Source: Candidatus Eisenbacteria bacterium (lineage in GTDB: Bacteria; Orphanbacterota; Orphanbacteria; Orphanbacterales; Orphanbacteraceae). From it: 62,106 bases of DNA. Made by a program: the position numbers and the translations under genes. Under the pieces are notes generated by a model. It was not told the DNA's origin. It saw nothing but the letters and a program-made list of their open reading frames with translations, and ran no database searches. Location of the stretch: NCBI GenBank assembly GCA_016930695.1, contig JAFGGD010000014.1, positions 1 to 62,106 of the forward strand. Direction: 5' to 3'. Shown here in pieces: positions 17,062 to 27,692 of this stretch; within the stretch, counting starts at the first letter, position 1, and each line of letters begins with the position of its first letter.

Positions 17062-19395
17062 CTACCGCACCGGAAAGAAAACCGGCGTGAGAAGAACGAG
17101 GAGCGCCAGCAGAATCAGGGTGAGCGGTGTGCCCGCGCGCAGGTAGTCCCGCACGCGATAGCCGCCGGCGCCCATGACGAGCAGGTTCGCTTTGTGGCTG
17201 AAGGGTGTCATGAAGGCGGCGGAGGCGGCGAGACCGACCCCCATCATCACCGTCCGCGGATCCATGCCGAGTTCCTCGGCGGTGGCGATCGCCACCGGCG
17301 TCAGGAGCACCACCGCCGGCGCGCCGTCCAACGACTGGCTGAGCAGGCTGGAGAGAACGACCAGGCCGGCGAGCACCGCGTAGGGACCGTGCGGGCCGGC
17401 GAGGTCGGTCACCGCGTGGGAGAGGAGCATGGCGGCGCCGGTCCTCTCCATGGCGATCCCCACGGGAAGGATGGCGGCGACGAGGAAGACGGCGCGCCAC
17501 TCCACGGCGCGGTACGCCTCCTCCATGGTGACCGCGCCGCCGAGGACGGTGAAAACGGCGGCGGCGAAGGCGGCGACGTGGATCGGCTGCCAGCCGGTGG
17601 AAACCAGCGCGATCAGGAGCGCCAGCGCGCCGACGGCGACCGGCGCGCGCCGGGTGCGGCGCGGCTCGGCGGCGCGGGTGGAGAGAACGACGAAGTCCGG
17701 GTCGGATCCGAGAAGGCGGATCCGGCTCCACGGTCCCTGCAGCAAGAGGGCGTCGCCGAACCGGAGGGGCCGGCGCGCGAAGCCGCTGTGAATCGGCTTT
17801 CCCTCCCGCCAAAGCGCGAGCACCTGGAGGCCGTATTTCTCTCGAAACTCCAGGTCTCTGAGCGACTTGCCGGCGGCGCGCGAACGCGGCGTCAGCGTCG
17901 CCTCCACGATCCCCACGTCCTCCGACTCCAGCTCGTCGTCCTCCGTCTCCGGCTGGATTTGCACGTCGCCGAGGGCGAGGAGAGAGCGGATCCGCCGCTC
18001 GTCGCCCGCCACCAGCAGGCGGTCGCCGGCCCGAAGCTTCTCCTCCGGATCGACGCCGAGAAGGGTCTCCTCGCCGCGGCTGATGCCGACCACGGTGAGG
18101 CCGGTCAGCTCGCCCAAACGGCTTTCGGCGACGCTGGCGCCGGCCAGCTTGGAGCCGTCGGGTACCTTGAGGAATGAAATTTGTCCGCGCAGGTCCTCGA
18201 AGAGAGAGGGCCCCATCGGCTGCATGTGGAAGTCCTTCTGCTTCGCCACCTCCTCGAGCTGCGCCTGGGTGCCGAAGACGAGGATCTCGTCTCCTTCGCT
18301 GAGGGGTTCGTCGGCGAGGGCGCGCTGGAGGAGCTTCTCGTCGCGACGGATGCCGACCACCATGGCGCCGAAACGGCGGCGGAAATGAACGCCCCGAAGG
18401 GTCCGTCCCGCCATCGCCGACCCGGATGCGATCCGCGCCGCGGCGCCGCCGATCCGTCCCGTCGCGCGGGCCAGGTCCCAGGGACGGGCGTCGGCGAGCT
18501 CGAGCCCCTGCATGCGGAAGAGTTCCTGCACGTCATCGAACTTCCCCTTCACCAAGAGCACGTCGCCGCCCCGCAGCGTCGCGTCCGCGTTCGGGGCGAG
18601 CTGCCTCTTCCCCTCGCGCAGGATACCGACCACCTGCACGCCGAGCGCGGCGCCGAGGCGCGAATCCTCCAGGGTGCGGCCGGAGAGGAGGGAGTCGTGG
18701 GGGATCCGGATCGAGAAGAGGAGGTCGCTCAGTTTGTAGGCGCGGACCAGGTCGCCGCCGCGGGCGGACTCCTCGGCTATGCTCCGGCGCGGCAGGAGGC
18801 GGCGCCCGACGGTCGCCATGAAGAGGATTCCCACGCCGAGGAGGACCGCGCCGATAGGTGTGAAGTCGAAAAGGGAAAACCCGGGGAGCCCTCGCGCGCG
18901 GAGCATGCTGTCCGCCAGGATGTTCGGCGGCGTGCCGACCAGAGTGGTGGTGCCGCCGAGGATCGCGCCGAAGCTGAGGGGGATGAAGAGGCGCGACGGC
19001 GACACTTTTGCCTCGCGGGCGATGCTCGCCACCGCCGGCAAGAGCACCGCCGCGGCGGCGATGTTGTTCATGAAGGCGGAGAGGACGCCGGCGACCAACA
19101 TGATCGCCACGATGAGGGGCGTCTCCCGGCTCCCGAGGAGGCGGTGGACGCGGTTTCCGATCCAGTCCGCCACGCCGGTGTGGAGGAGGCCGGCGCTCAC
19201 GAAGAAGACGGAGAACATGGTGATGACCGCCGGCGACGCGAACCCGGTGAACGCCTCGTCCGTTCCGAGGAACCCGGCGAGGGTGAGGATCACCAGCCCG
19301 GCGAAGGCGGTCAGGTCGACCGGCAGCTTCTCGGTGAAGAAGAGATACGCCATGCCGCCGAGGACGGCGAAGAGGATTCCGATCTCCGGGGTCAT
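17062..19395 (-). CDS. SLC13/DASS-type anion permease with four RCK_C (TrkA-C) domains
   Basis: Residues about 5-200 and 590-777 are the two halves of an SLC13/CitT-like transporter (helices such as FLVAAILPVGIAMERTGAA and LSQSLDGAPAVVLLTPVA). Between them lie four successive TrkA-C/RCK_C regulatory domains, each with the pattern GxxL-xxxR-xxGxxVxGIxRxxxxL-GD-LLVxG. Family substrates are dicarboxylates, sulfate or other anions. I prefer the ATG at 19395 (MTPEIGILFAVLGG), which starts directly at the first helix; an ATG 12 codons upstream would add an atypical Arg/Pro-rich leader. No clear ribosome-binding site precedes 19395. It follows rsmG on the same strand. Confidence 0.9.
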   Translation of the reverse strand: MTPEIGILFAVLGGMAYLFFTEKLPVDLTAFAGLVILTLAGFLGTDEAFTGFASPAVITMFSVFFVSAGLLHTGVADWIGNRVHRLLGSRETPLIVAIMLVAGVLSAFMNNIAAAAVLLPAVASIAREAKVSPSRLFIPLSFGAILGGTTTLVGTPPNILADSMLRARGLPGFSLFDFTPIGAVLLGVGILFMATVGRRLLPRRSIAEESARGGDLVRAYKLSDLLFSIRIPHDSLLSGRTLEDSRLGAALGVQVVGILREGKRQLAPNADATLRGGDVLLVKGKFDDVQELFRMQGLELADARPWDLARATGRIGGAAARIASGSAMAGRTLRGVHFRRRFGAMVVGIRRDEKLLQRALADEPLSEGDEILVFGTQAQLEEVAKQKDFHMQPMGPSLFEDLRGQISFLKVPDGSKLAGASVAESRLGELTGLTVVGISRGEETLLGVDPEEKLRAGDRLLVAGDERRIRSLLALGDVQIQPETEDDELESEDVGIVEATLTPRSRAAGKSLRDLEFREKYGLQVLALWREGKPIHSGFARRPLRFGDALLLQGPWSRIRLLGSDPDFVVLSTRAAEPRRTRRAPVAVGALALLIALVSTGWQPIHVAAFAAAVFTVLGGAVTMEEAYRAVEWRAVFLVAAILPVGIAMERTGAAMLLSHAVTDLAGPHGPYAVLAGLVVLSSLLSQSLDGAPAVVLLTPVAIATAEELGMDPRTVMMGVGLAASAAFMTPFSHKANLLVMGAGGYRVRDYLRAGTPLTLILLALLVLLTPVFFPVR

Positions 19396-19479
19396 GGGCG
19401 GAATTGTACACGGCGCCGGGGCGCGCCGCACGGGGTTTCGGGCGGGGCGGCGGGCGAGGGAGGGCGCGGGGAACCGCGC

Positions 19480-20123
19480 TCAGATTTTCTCCGCCAAGAG
19501 GAAGATCCTCTCTTTGCCGTCGCCGAGAGAATGGCTCTTTTCCTCGCGAAGCTCGAAGGTCTTGGAGCGCCCGATGACGAGCCGGGCGGCGGGGGCGCTC
19601 TCCGGTCCCTTGAAGAGGAGGAGGAGGCCGCCGGGACGGAGAAGACGGGATTGGGCGGCGAGGGCGCGGCGGTCGGTGGGGACGCCGCGACTCGCCACCA
19701 GGTCGAATGCGCCGGCGAGATCGGGGGCGTCGCCGCGCCCCTCGACGGCGCGCGCGTTCGCGAGCCCGATCGCCTCGGTGGCGGCGGCGAGGAAGCGCGC
19801 CTTCTTGTGCTTCGATTCGAGGAGCGCGACGCTCATGTCGGGGCGGAGGATCGCCCAGGCAATGCCGACGATGCCGCCGCCCGCGCCGAAGTCGACTACT
19901 CGCGCGCCCGTTTCGGGGTCGGCGAAAAGAAGCGCGTCGACGGCGTCCTCGAGATGCCTCGTGATCCCGCCCGTATCGGCGAGGTCCGCCGCCGAAAGGA
20001 GCGACAACATCCCTCCCTTCTCGCGGAGCATGTCGCGATAGGCGCGAAGGCGGTTCCTCGTCTCCGGCGTCGCCTCGATCCCCCCGGCGCGGGCGCGGAG
20101 GATCAGCTTGTCGGGGAAGTGGC

Positions 20124-20127
<4 letters not shown>
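19480..20127 (-). CDS. rsmG: 16S rRNA (guanine-527-N7)-methyltransferase RsmG
   Basis: The 215-aa protein methylates G527 of 16S rRNA using S-adenosylmethionine. It shows the GidB/RsmG fold: VVDFGAGGGIVGIAWAI (SAM-binding loop, about 79-95), LLESKHKKARFL, and the catalytic-region text ASRGVP. The open frame extends into mnmG, but the ATG at 20127, overlapping the mnmG stop by 4 bp (ATGA), gives normal family length. Loss of RsmG in other bacteria gives low-level streptomycin resistance. Position directly after mnmG is the classical gidA-gidB arrangement. Confidence 0.95.
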
Positions 20128-22007
<1,880 letters not shown>

Positions 22008-22180
22008 GAAACGCGCTCCCCCGCGCCGCCGGTGCGCGGCGCTTTTGCCTATTCTACCTTTTCATGAGGATTCGCGCAGGGAAGAGATTCGGAGGAAGAG
22101 CTTCGTGCGGGGGCGCGGACCAGCCCAGACAATGGTAGTAGAAGGGATGCGATGAAAAGACCCCCGAGTCCGGGCGCCTC

Positions 22181-23554
22181 TCACTTCCCGATGCAGAACC
22201 GCTGGAAGATGCGGTCCAGCACCTCCTCGCGCGTGCCTTCGCCGAGGATGGAGCCGATTTGCGAGGCGGCTTCGCGGAGGTCTTCGGCGAGTAGTTCGCC
22301 GCGATCGATGGATTGCAGGGCGCGGGAGAGGGCGCGCTCGGCGGCACGTACAGCCTCGAGATGCCGCACGCCGCTGATCACCGCGTCGCCGATCTTCGCG
22401 GTCTCCTCCCCCTCGACCGCCGCGAGGAGCGCCGCGCGGAGGTCTTCGACGCCGTCGCCGGTGAGACCGCTCACATTCACCGCGCGCTCCCCCTCGATGA
22501 GCGGCGGCGGGCCCGCGCGATCCGGCAGGTCGCTCTTGGTGAGCGCCACCACGCGCGCCGCGCCGGCGGTTTCGGCGAGCACGCGCATATCTTCATCCGT
22601 CAACGGTTCCGAACGGTCGAGCACCACGATGCGGACATCCGACTCGCCGCTCCGCCGCCGCGCGCGGCGCACCCCCTCCTCCTCCACCGCGCCGGGCGCC
22701 TCCCGCATCCCCGCCGTGTCGGAGAGGCGGAAGAGGAGGCCGCCGATCGCCGCCTCCCCTTCGAGAAGGTCGCGGGTCGTTCCCGGTTCGGGGGAGACGA
22801 TCGCCCTCTCCTCGCCGAGGAGCGCGTTGAAGAGAGTCGACTTTCCGCTGTTGGGGCGGCCGACGAGCGCCGCCCCCACCCCCTCGACGAGGACGCGCCC
22901 CCTCTCCCCCTCGCCGGCGAGACGCTCCGCCTCCCGCCGCACCTCCTCGACGATTCGCCGCGCCTCCTCACGGTCGTAGGCGGGGAAGCGCTCCTCGTCG
23001 GCGAAGTCCAGGTCCGCCTCCACCCGCGCCAACAGATCGACGGCGCGCCCGCGCATCGCGCGAAGCGCTCCCGAGAGTTCGCCGCCGAGCTGGCGGAGCG
23101 CCGTCCGCGCCGCCCCCTCGGTCCGCGCCCGCACCAGGTCCGCCACCGACTCCGCCTGCGCGAGGTCGATCCTTCCGTTCCGGAAGGCGCGCCGCGTGAA
23201 TTCCCCCGGCGCGGCGGCGCGCGCCCCCGCGCGGATCAAGCGCTCCACCACGGCGCGCACCGGCCACGGCCCTCCGTGGCAGCTGATCTCGACCACGTCC
23301 TCGCCGGTGTAGGAACGGGGAGCGGGAAAAAGAATGAGGAGCGCCTCGTCGATGGGGCGCTCCCCTTCGTCGACGATCTTTCCGTGAAGCGCGGTGCGCG
23401 GCCGCGCGCGGCTCGGCGCGGTCCGCCCGCGGAAAACGGCGTCGGCGATCCGGATCGCCGCCGGACCGCTCACGCGCACCACCGCCAGCGCCCCCACGCC
23501 GGGGGGCGTGGCGGGTGCGACGATGGTGTCGTCTTCCTGGTAAGGTACGGTCAT
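22181..23554 (-). CDS. mnmE: tRNA modification GTPase MnmE
   Basis: At 457 aa this is full length. The N-terminal folate-binding domain starts TIVAPATPPGVGALAVVRVSG. The G domain carries the P-loop GRPNSGKSTLFNALLG, switch I with PGTTRD, DTAG, and the TKSD specificity motif. The C-terminus is FCIGK, whose Cys is the conserved catalytic residue. It dimerises in a potassium-dependent way and pairs with MnmG. The start ATG at 23554 is the first with the conserved N-terminus. Position between jag and mnmG is standard. Confidence 0.97.
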   Translation of the reverse strand: MTVPYQEDDTIVAPATPPGVGALAVVRVSGPAAIRIADAVFRGRTAPSRARPRTALHGKIVDEGERPIDEALLILFPAPRSYTGEDVVEISCHGGPWPVRAVVERLIRAGARAAAPGEFTRRAFRNGRIDLAQAESVADLVRARTEGAARTALRQLGGELSGALRAMRGRAVDLLARVEADLDFADEERFPAYDREEARRIVEEVRREAERLAGEGERGRVLVEGVGAALVGRPNSGKSTLFNALLGEERAIVSPEPGTTRDLLEGEAAIGGLLFRLSDTAGMREAPGAVEEEGVRRARRRSGESDVRIVVLDRSEPLTDEDMRVLAETAGAARVVALTKSDLPDRAGPPPLIEGERAVNVSGLTGDGVEDLRAALLAAVEGEETAKIGDAVISGVRHLEAVRAAERALSRALQSIDRGELLAEDLREAASQIGSILGEGTREEVLDRIFQRFCIGK

Positions 23555-23615
23555 CGTTCGTTCGGGGCGGGGGCGCGGCGCGGGAAACCCGCCGCGGCGC
23601 CGAAGCCCCGCTCGA

Positions 23616-24371
23616 TCAGCGGCGCGCGGTGCGCCGCCGGGAGCGGGAGCGCCCGCCGCCGCGGTTGCCGCCCCCCTCGCCGTCGCGGTCGCGATTTTGG
23701 GAGCGCGACCCGCGCGGCCGCCCGCCGCCGGAGCCCCGCCCGTCCCCCTTGCCCGCCGGGGCGACCACCACGCTCTTGTAGAGCCCGTCGCCGACGGTGT
23801 AGGTGCGCACGCCGCTATCGCCGGTGAGCGCCAGATGGACCACCCGCCGGTCCGGCGAAAAGAGAGGATCCGTCGCGACCTCCCGCCCCGTTTCCTTCAC
23901 CTTTCGCGCCATCCCCAGCGCCTTGTCGCGCAGCTGATCGTTCCGCCGCTTCCGGTAGCCGCCCACGTCCAGCTTCACGCGCCCCTGCTCGGCGCTGTCC
24001 TTGTGCACGATCCGGTTCAAGAGGTGCTCCAGCGCATGGAGCGTCTCGCCGTGCTTGCCGATCAGGAGGCCGTCGGACTCGACGGTGCCGATCTCGACGC
24101 TGAAGTCCTCCTTTTCGCGGGCCACCTCGATCTGGGAGGGAATGCCCATCAGGCGAAGCGTGCCGCCGAGGACCTCCTCGATCCGCTCCTCCGTCCGCAG
24201 CTGATTCGAAACCTTCACACGGCAACTGCCGCCGCCGAGCAGCCCGAAGAGGCGGCCCTTCTTCTCTTCGATCACCTCGATTTTAACCTGGTCGATGCGG
24301 CTGCCGAGGCGTTGCAACGCCCGGTCGACCGCTTCCTCCACGGTGCGTCCCTCGATGATCACGCTATCCAT
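23616..24371 (-). CDS. khpB: RNA-binding protein KhpB/Jag with long Arg/Gly tail
   Basis: The 251-aa protein has Jag_N (1-50, MDSVIIEGRTVEEAVDRAL), a KH domain (about 75-150, with IGKHGETLHALEHLLN as the GxxG loop region), an R3H domain (about 150-205, ending AYTVGD-like text), then about 45 residues of Arg/Gly/Ser-rich tail ending RSRRRTARR. Jag/KhpB with KhpA binds many RNAs and influences cell division. The tail is longer and more basic than in most homologues and may add nonspecific RNA binding. It lies between yidC and mnmE in the conserved block. Confidence 0.93.
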   Translation of the reverse strand: MDSVIIEGRTVEEAVDRALQRLGSRIDQVKIEVIEEKKGRLFGLLGGGSCRVKVSNQLRTEERIEEVLGGTLRLMGIPSQIEVAREKEDFSVEIGTVESDGLLIGKHGETLHALEHLLNRIVHKDSAEQGRVKLDVGGYRKRRNDQLRDKALGMARKVKETGREVATDPLFSPDRRVVHLALTGDSGVRTYTVGDGLYKSVVVAPAGKGDGRGSGGGRPRGSRSQNRDRDGEGGGNRGGGRSRSRRRTARR

Positions 24372-24431
24372 TGTGTCTCCCCGCGCGGGAGTACCCGCCT
24401 GGATTGTCCCGTACTTCGTGCGTAATCCAGG

Positions 24432-26237
24432 CTATGGGCGGCCTCCTCGCGCCTTGCTCTTGGTCTTGGTCTTGTTTTGCGCGGCTTTCCCGTTTCCTGC
24501 GTCCTCGCCGTTCCCCTCCGCGGGCGCCGGCGCCGGCTCGATGCTCCGGTGGACGAACCACTGCTGGCCGATGGAGAGCACGTTGTTGACCAGCCAGTAG
24601 AACACCAGGCCGGAGGGGAGCCGGTAGAAGAAGAAGGTGAAGAGGATGGGCATCATGTAGACCATCGCCTTCTGGCGCGGGTCCGCGGTAGTCATCTTCT
24701 GTTGCACGTACATGGAGACGCCCATCAGGAGGGGCAGGAGGCTCAGCGTCGTTCCCAGGAAAGGAAGCGAAACGGGGAGCGTGGCGAGCACGTCCGGCCG
24801 GGACAGATCATTGATCCACCAAACGAAAGGCGCCTGCCGGAGTTCGATGGTGCTCCGCAGGACCGAGTAGAGGGCGATGAACACCGGCATCTGGAGCATC
24901 ATGGGGAGACATCCCCCCATCGGGTTCACGCCCTCCTTCTTGTAGAGCGCCATCGTCTCTTTCTGCACCCTCTGCGCGTCGTTCTTGTACTTCTCCCGGA
25001 GGGCGCTCACCTGCCCCTGGATCCTCTGCATGTCCTTCATCGACTTCAGGCTCTTGTTGGTGAGCCGGTAGAAGACCAGCTTGGTGAGCAGGGAGATGAC
25101 GAAGATCACCAACCCGTAGTTGGGAATGTAACGGTGCAGGAAGAGCACGAAGGCGAGGGTGAGGCGCGAGATGGGACGGATCAAGCTCCATCCCATGTCG
25201 ACCATGTTTTCGAAGCCGGGCGCCTGCGCCTTCAGGCGGTCCATGTCGAGCGGCCCCGCCCAGAACCCGAAGTCGGCCCGCGCCGGGCCCGTTTCGCGGA
25301 TCGCGAACTTCATGTCCAGGGAGACGCGGTCCTCCGCTCCGATGCGGCGCAGCCGCACGTCCGCCGTCTCCCCCTCGGACGGGATGATCGCGACGGTGAA
25401 GTACTTGTTCCGCACCGCCGCCCAGCGCACACCGGTCCGCTCCTTCCCCTCCTCGGGGTCCACCTTGCCGGCCACGTCCTTCACCACCTTCTCGCCGATG
25501 GCGGTGAAGGCGGCCATGTCCCTCTTCTCCTCGTCCGGAACCCCTTCGGTGAAGGCGATGCCCGGCTCCCAGAGCAGGCGGTAGGAAAAGACCTCCGGCG
25601 CGGCGGGATCCCGGTCGATGATCTGCTCCAGGTCGATGCGGTAGGTGTCGCCGTGAAAGCGGAAGGTGCGGCGGACGCGGATCCCGTCCGGGAGAACGCG
25701 CTCCAGGGTGAGCGTTTTCTCCCCCTCCGGTCCGACCTCGATCGCGTCCCGGTCGGCGTTGAAGTTCCTCCCCCGGACGTCGACCTCCCCGTCCCGTGTC
25801 GCGATCACCAGCCCGAGCCCCGCCGGCCCCTCCGGGTCGATCAGCTCCACCGGCCCTCCATCGTTCGGCAGGTCGAACTCGGCGAGGCGGATCGAGCGGA
25901 TCAGGCCGCCGCGGGTGTCGATCTCCATCTCGTAGAGAGGCGTGCGGACCGGGATGATCCGCCCCTCCGGCTCCTCGGCGTCCACATCGAAGAGGGCCGC
26001 CGACTCGTCCGGGCCCCTCTCGGCGCGCATCTCCGCCCCCGTCTCCGGCGGCGGCGCGCCCGTCTCTCGGGCGGTGGCGTCCCCGGGCGTCGCCCGCTCC
26101 GTCGCCGCGCCTCCCTCGACGAGGGCGGCCGGCGTCTCGCCGGGAGCGACATCGTCCGGCCGCGGGGCGAAAAATATCTGGTAGGTCAAAATCAAGAGGG
26201 TCGAGAGGGCGATGGCGATCAGTGCGCGTCGGTCCAT
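24432..26237 (-). CDS. yidC: Membrane protein insertase YidC
   Basis: The 601-aa protein has the Gram-negative architecture: an N-terminal signal-anchor helix (MDRRALIAIALSTLLILTY), an Ala/Glu-rich linker, a periplasmic beta-sandwich (about 90-350), then five conserved helices (about 365-570) with MGGCLPMMLQMPVFIALYSV and WINDLSRPD. The C-tail is basic, ending KTKSKARGGRP, as expected for ribosome contact. It inserts membrane proteins alone or with Sec. It follows yidD by 96 bp, with no other feature between. Confidence 0.97.
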   Translation of the reverse strand: MDRRALIAIALSTLLILTYQIFFAPRPDDVAPGETPAALVEGGAATERATPGDATARETGAPPPETGAEMRAERGPDESAALFDVDAEEPEGRIIPVRTPLYEMEIDTRGGLIRSIRLAEFDLPNDGGPVELIDPEGPAGLGLVIATRDGEVDVRGRNFNADRDAIEVGPEGEKTLTLERVLPDGIRVRRTFRFHGDTYRIDLEQIIDRDPAAPEVFSYRLLWEPGIAFTEGVPDEEKRDMAAFTAIGEKVVKDVAGKVDPEEGKERTGVRWAAVRNKYFTVAIIPSEGETADVRLRRIGAEDRVSLDMKFAIRETGPARADFGFWAGPLDMDRLKAQAPGFENMVDMGWSLIRPISRLTLAFVLFLHRYIPNYGLVIFVISLLTKLVFYRLTNKSLKSMKDMQRIQGQVSALREKYKNDAQRVQKETMALYKKEGVNPMGGCLPMMLQMPVFIALYSVLRSTIELRQAPFVWWINDLSRPDVLATLPVSLPFLGTTLSLLPLLMGVSMYVQQKMTTADPRQKAMVYMMPILFTFFFYRLPSGLVFYWLVNNVLSIGQQWFVHRSIEPAPAPAEGNGEDAGNGKAAQNKTKTKSKARGGRP

Positions 26238-26333
26238 GATCCATCCCGCGCGGCGGCCGCGCCGTTCGTTTTCCTGGGTCGCCCCGGCGGCGGACCCGCC
26301 GGCGCCGGCACGGAACTTCGTGCGTTGTCCGGG

Positions 26334-26543
26334 CTAAGGCACCGGGTCTTCGCCCCCCGCGTGAAACGGGTGACAGCGGAGGACGCGCCGGAGCGCCATC
26401 CATCCACCCCGCAGTGCGCCGTAGCGCCCGACGGCTTCCAGGGCATAGGCCGAGCAGGAGGGATCATACCGGCAGGAAGGGGCGAGGTACGGCGCAACCC
26501 CACATCGGTAGAGACGAATCAAAAGGATCAAGGGCGATCGCAC
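26334..26543 (-). CDS. yidD: Membrane protein insertion efficiency factor YidD
   Basis: The 69-aa protein matches the whole family: [24 protein letters not shown], the paired Cys region, then [25 protein letters not shown]. YidD is an inner-membrane-associated helper of YidC. The start overlaps the end of rnpA by 16 bp, a common arrangement in this block. Confidence 0.95.
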   Translation of the reverse strand: MRSPLILLIRLYRCGVAPYLAPSCRYDPSCSAYALEAVGRYGALRGGWMALRRVLRCHPFHAGGEDPVP

Positions 26544-26950
26544 GCGCCGTCTCCCCGGCTTTCGGTATCGGTCGGAAGAAATCCCGCCCGGGCCAAGACG
26601 CCTCGCATCTCTTCTTCAATCTCCCGGGAGCCGCTTCCGGCGAAGTCCCGGTTCGCGACGAAGACCAGGTCGAGACCCGCCCGCGCTTTCAGATCGCCTT
26701 TGACCTTACGAAACGCCTCTCGGAGCAGACGCTTGATGCGGTTTCGCGTAACCGAATTGCCGACTTTTTTTCCCGCCACGAAGGCGCCGCGCACCGGATA
26801 GAGAGAGGGAAGATCGTCCCGTTCCAAATAGTAGACCCTGAAATTTTCCCCTCTGGCGATTTTCGGGTCTTGGAAGATACGGGTGAAGTCGCGTTTTTTT
26901 CTGATTCGTTCCGGTTTGCGAAGCTTCTGGCGTTTCCCCTGCTCATACAA
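26528..26950 (-). CDS. rnpA: Ribonuclease P protein component
   Basis: The 140-aa basic protein carries the RnpA signature [17 protein letters not shown] (about 76-92) and the N-terminal KRDFTRIFQ. It binds the P RNA and helps it cleave tRNA 5' leaders. It starts 10 bp after rpmH, as in most bacteria, and overlaps yidD. The C-terminal 15 residues are non-conserved. Confidence 0.96.
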   Translation of the reverse strand: MYEQGKRQKLRKPERIRKKRDFTRIFQDPKIARGENFRVYYLERDDLPSLYPVRGAFVAGKKVGNSVTRNRIKRLLREAFRKVKGDLKARAGLDLVFVANRDFAGSGSREIEEEMRGVLARAGFLPTDTESRGDGACDRP

Positions 26951-26960
26951 GAGCGGAACC

Positions 26961-27095
26961 TTACGGTGCGAGTCGTTTTCTCCCTTTGGCCCGACGCCGG
27001 GCCAGCACCGCGCGCCCGCCGCGGGTCTTCATCCGCGCGCGGAACCCGTGGTTCCTCTTCTTCTTCAGGTTGCTTGGCTGAAACGTACGCTTCAA
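26961..27095 (-). CDS. rpmH: 50S ribosomal protein L34, TTG start
   Basis: Translation from the TTG at 27095 gives 44 aa beginning [18 protein letters not shown] and ending [10 protein letters not shown], the complete L34. AGGAGA lies 7 bp upstream of this TTG, which decides it; the in-frame ATG 23 codons upstream would add an extension that L34 does not have. It is the first gene of the long minus-strand block driven from 27180-27208. Confidence 0.95.
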   Translation of the reverse strand: MKRTFQPSNLKKKRNHGFRARMKTRGGRAVLARRRAKGRKRLAP

Positions 27096-27179
27096 CTTCT
27101 TCTCTCCTGGCTTGGGGGGGAGGGGCCTGCCCGTGACCGCTCCTCGGCCGGGCTTACCCTCCACGGGCTTTGCCGAGAA

Positions 27180-27208
27180 AGTCTATGGGGGTGCGCAAGT
27201 TGTGTCAA
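27180..27208 (-). promoter_or_regulatory. Promoter of the rpmH-rnpA-yidD-yidC block
   Basis: On the minus strand TTGACA (27208-27203) and TAGACT (27185-27180) are exactly 17 bp apart, a perfect -35 and a good -10. The start is expected near 27173, giving a leader of about 78 nt before the rpmH TTG. It points away from dnaA, on the edge of oriC. Confidence 0.85.
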
Positions 27209-27253
27209 GCGGAAATCCGGAAGAAGCGGGGCCGTATTGGGGCGCACGACCCC

Positions 27254-27675
27254 TGTGGAAAAAATATCCACACCCCACCCCCACCCCATCTTGTTCTGTT
27301 CTAGACAGATAGGGGTGTGCGTTTGGGGACGAACCAAAAATTTCTTGCGCCCCCCTTCGCGCGCGTGCTAGTATCCTCCCGCTTCCGGAGATCCTCGGTG
27401 ATCTCCCGCTGAAGGTGTGGATCGTTTCTGCCTGGTCAAGTTCGGATTTCTGCTTCTTAGGATGATGCGACCGGCGATTTGTCCCCTTTTTTGGGGGTAG
27501 TCCGACGAAAACCCGGGGCAGTTCGGCCCTAACCAAATGGAAATTAACGACTTGGTTGTGTTGTCCACACATGTGGATCTTCGGGGGATTTTTTGTCTCT
27601 ACACCGGAATCGGGTCGGTTTTCCCCCGGTTTTCCACCTCCGATGGTGGAGTTCTCTGTGGATAACAGTGGATAA
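27254..27675. other. oriC, upstream DnaA-box cluster
   Basis: The rpmH-dnaA gap contains boxes resembling TTATCCACA on both strands: TGTGGAAAA (27254-27262), ATATCCACA (27264-27272), TGTGGATCG (27416-27424), a back-to-back pair TTGTCCACA (27561-27569) and TGTGGATCT (27572-27580), a perfect TGTGGATAA (27657-27665) and AGTGGATAA (27667-27675). The last two directly precede the dnaA ribosome-binding site, so DnaA probably also autoregulates. Position between rpmH and dnaA is the standard site of a bacterial chromosome origin. Confidence 0.88.
27345..27374 (+). promoter_or_regulatory. Candidate dnaA promoter
   Basis: TTGCGC (27345-27350) and TAGTAT (27369-27374) are 18 bp apart. A long leader of about 310 nt containing several DnaA boxes would follow, so initiator feedback on its own transcription is likely. 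The hexamers are only moderate matches. Confidence 0.45.
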
Positions 27676-27692
27676 CTAGAGGAGAAGCCCCC

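Noticed and set aside
26961-27164. L34 starting at the upstream ATG (67 aa)
   Set aside because: The 23-residue extension is foreign to L34, and AGGAGA points to the internal TTG.
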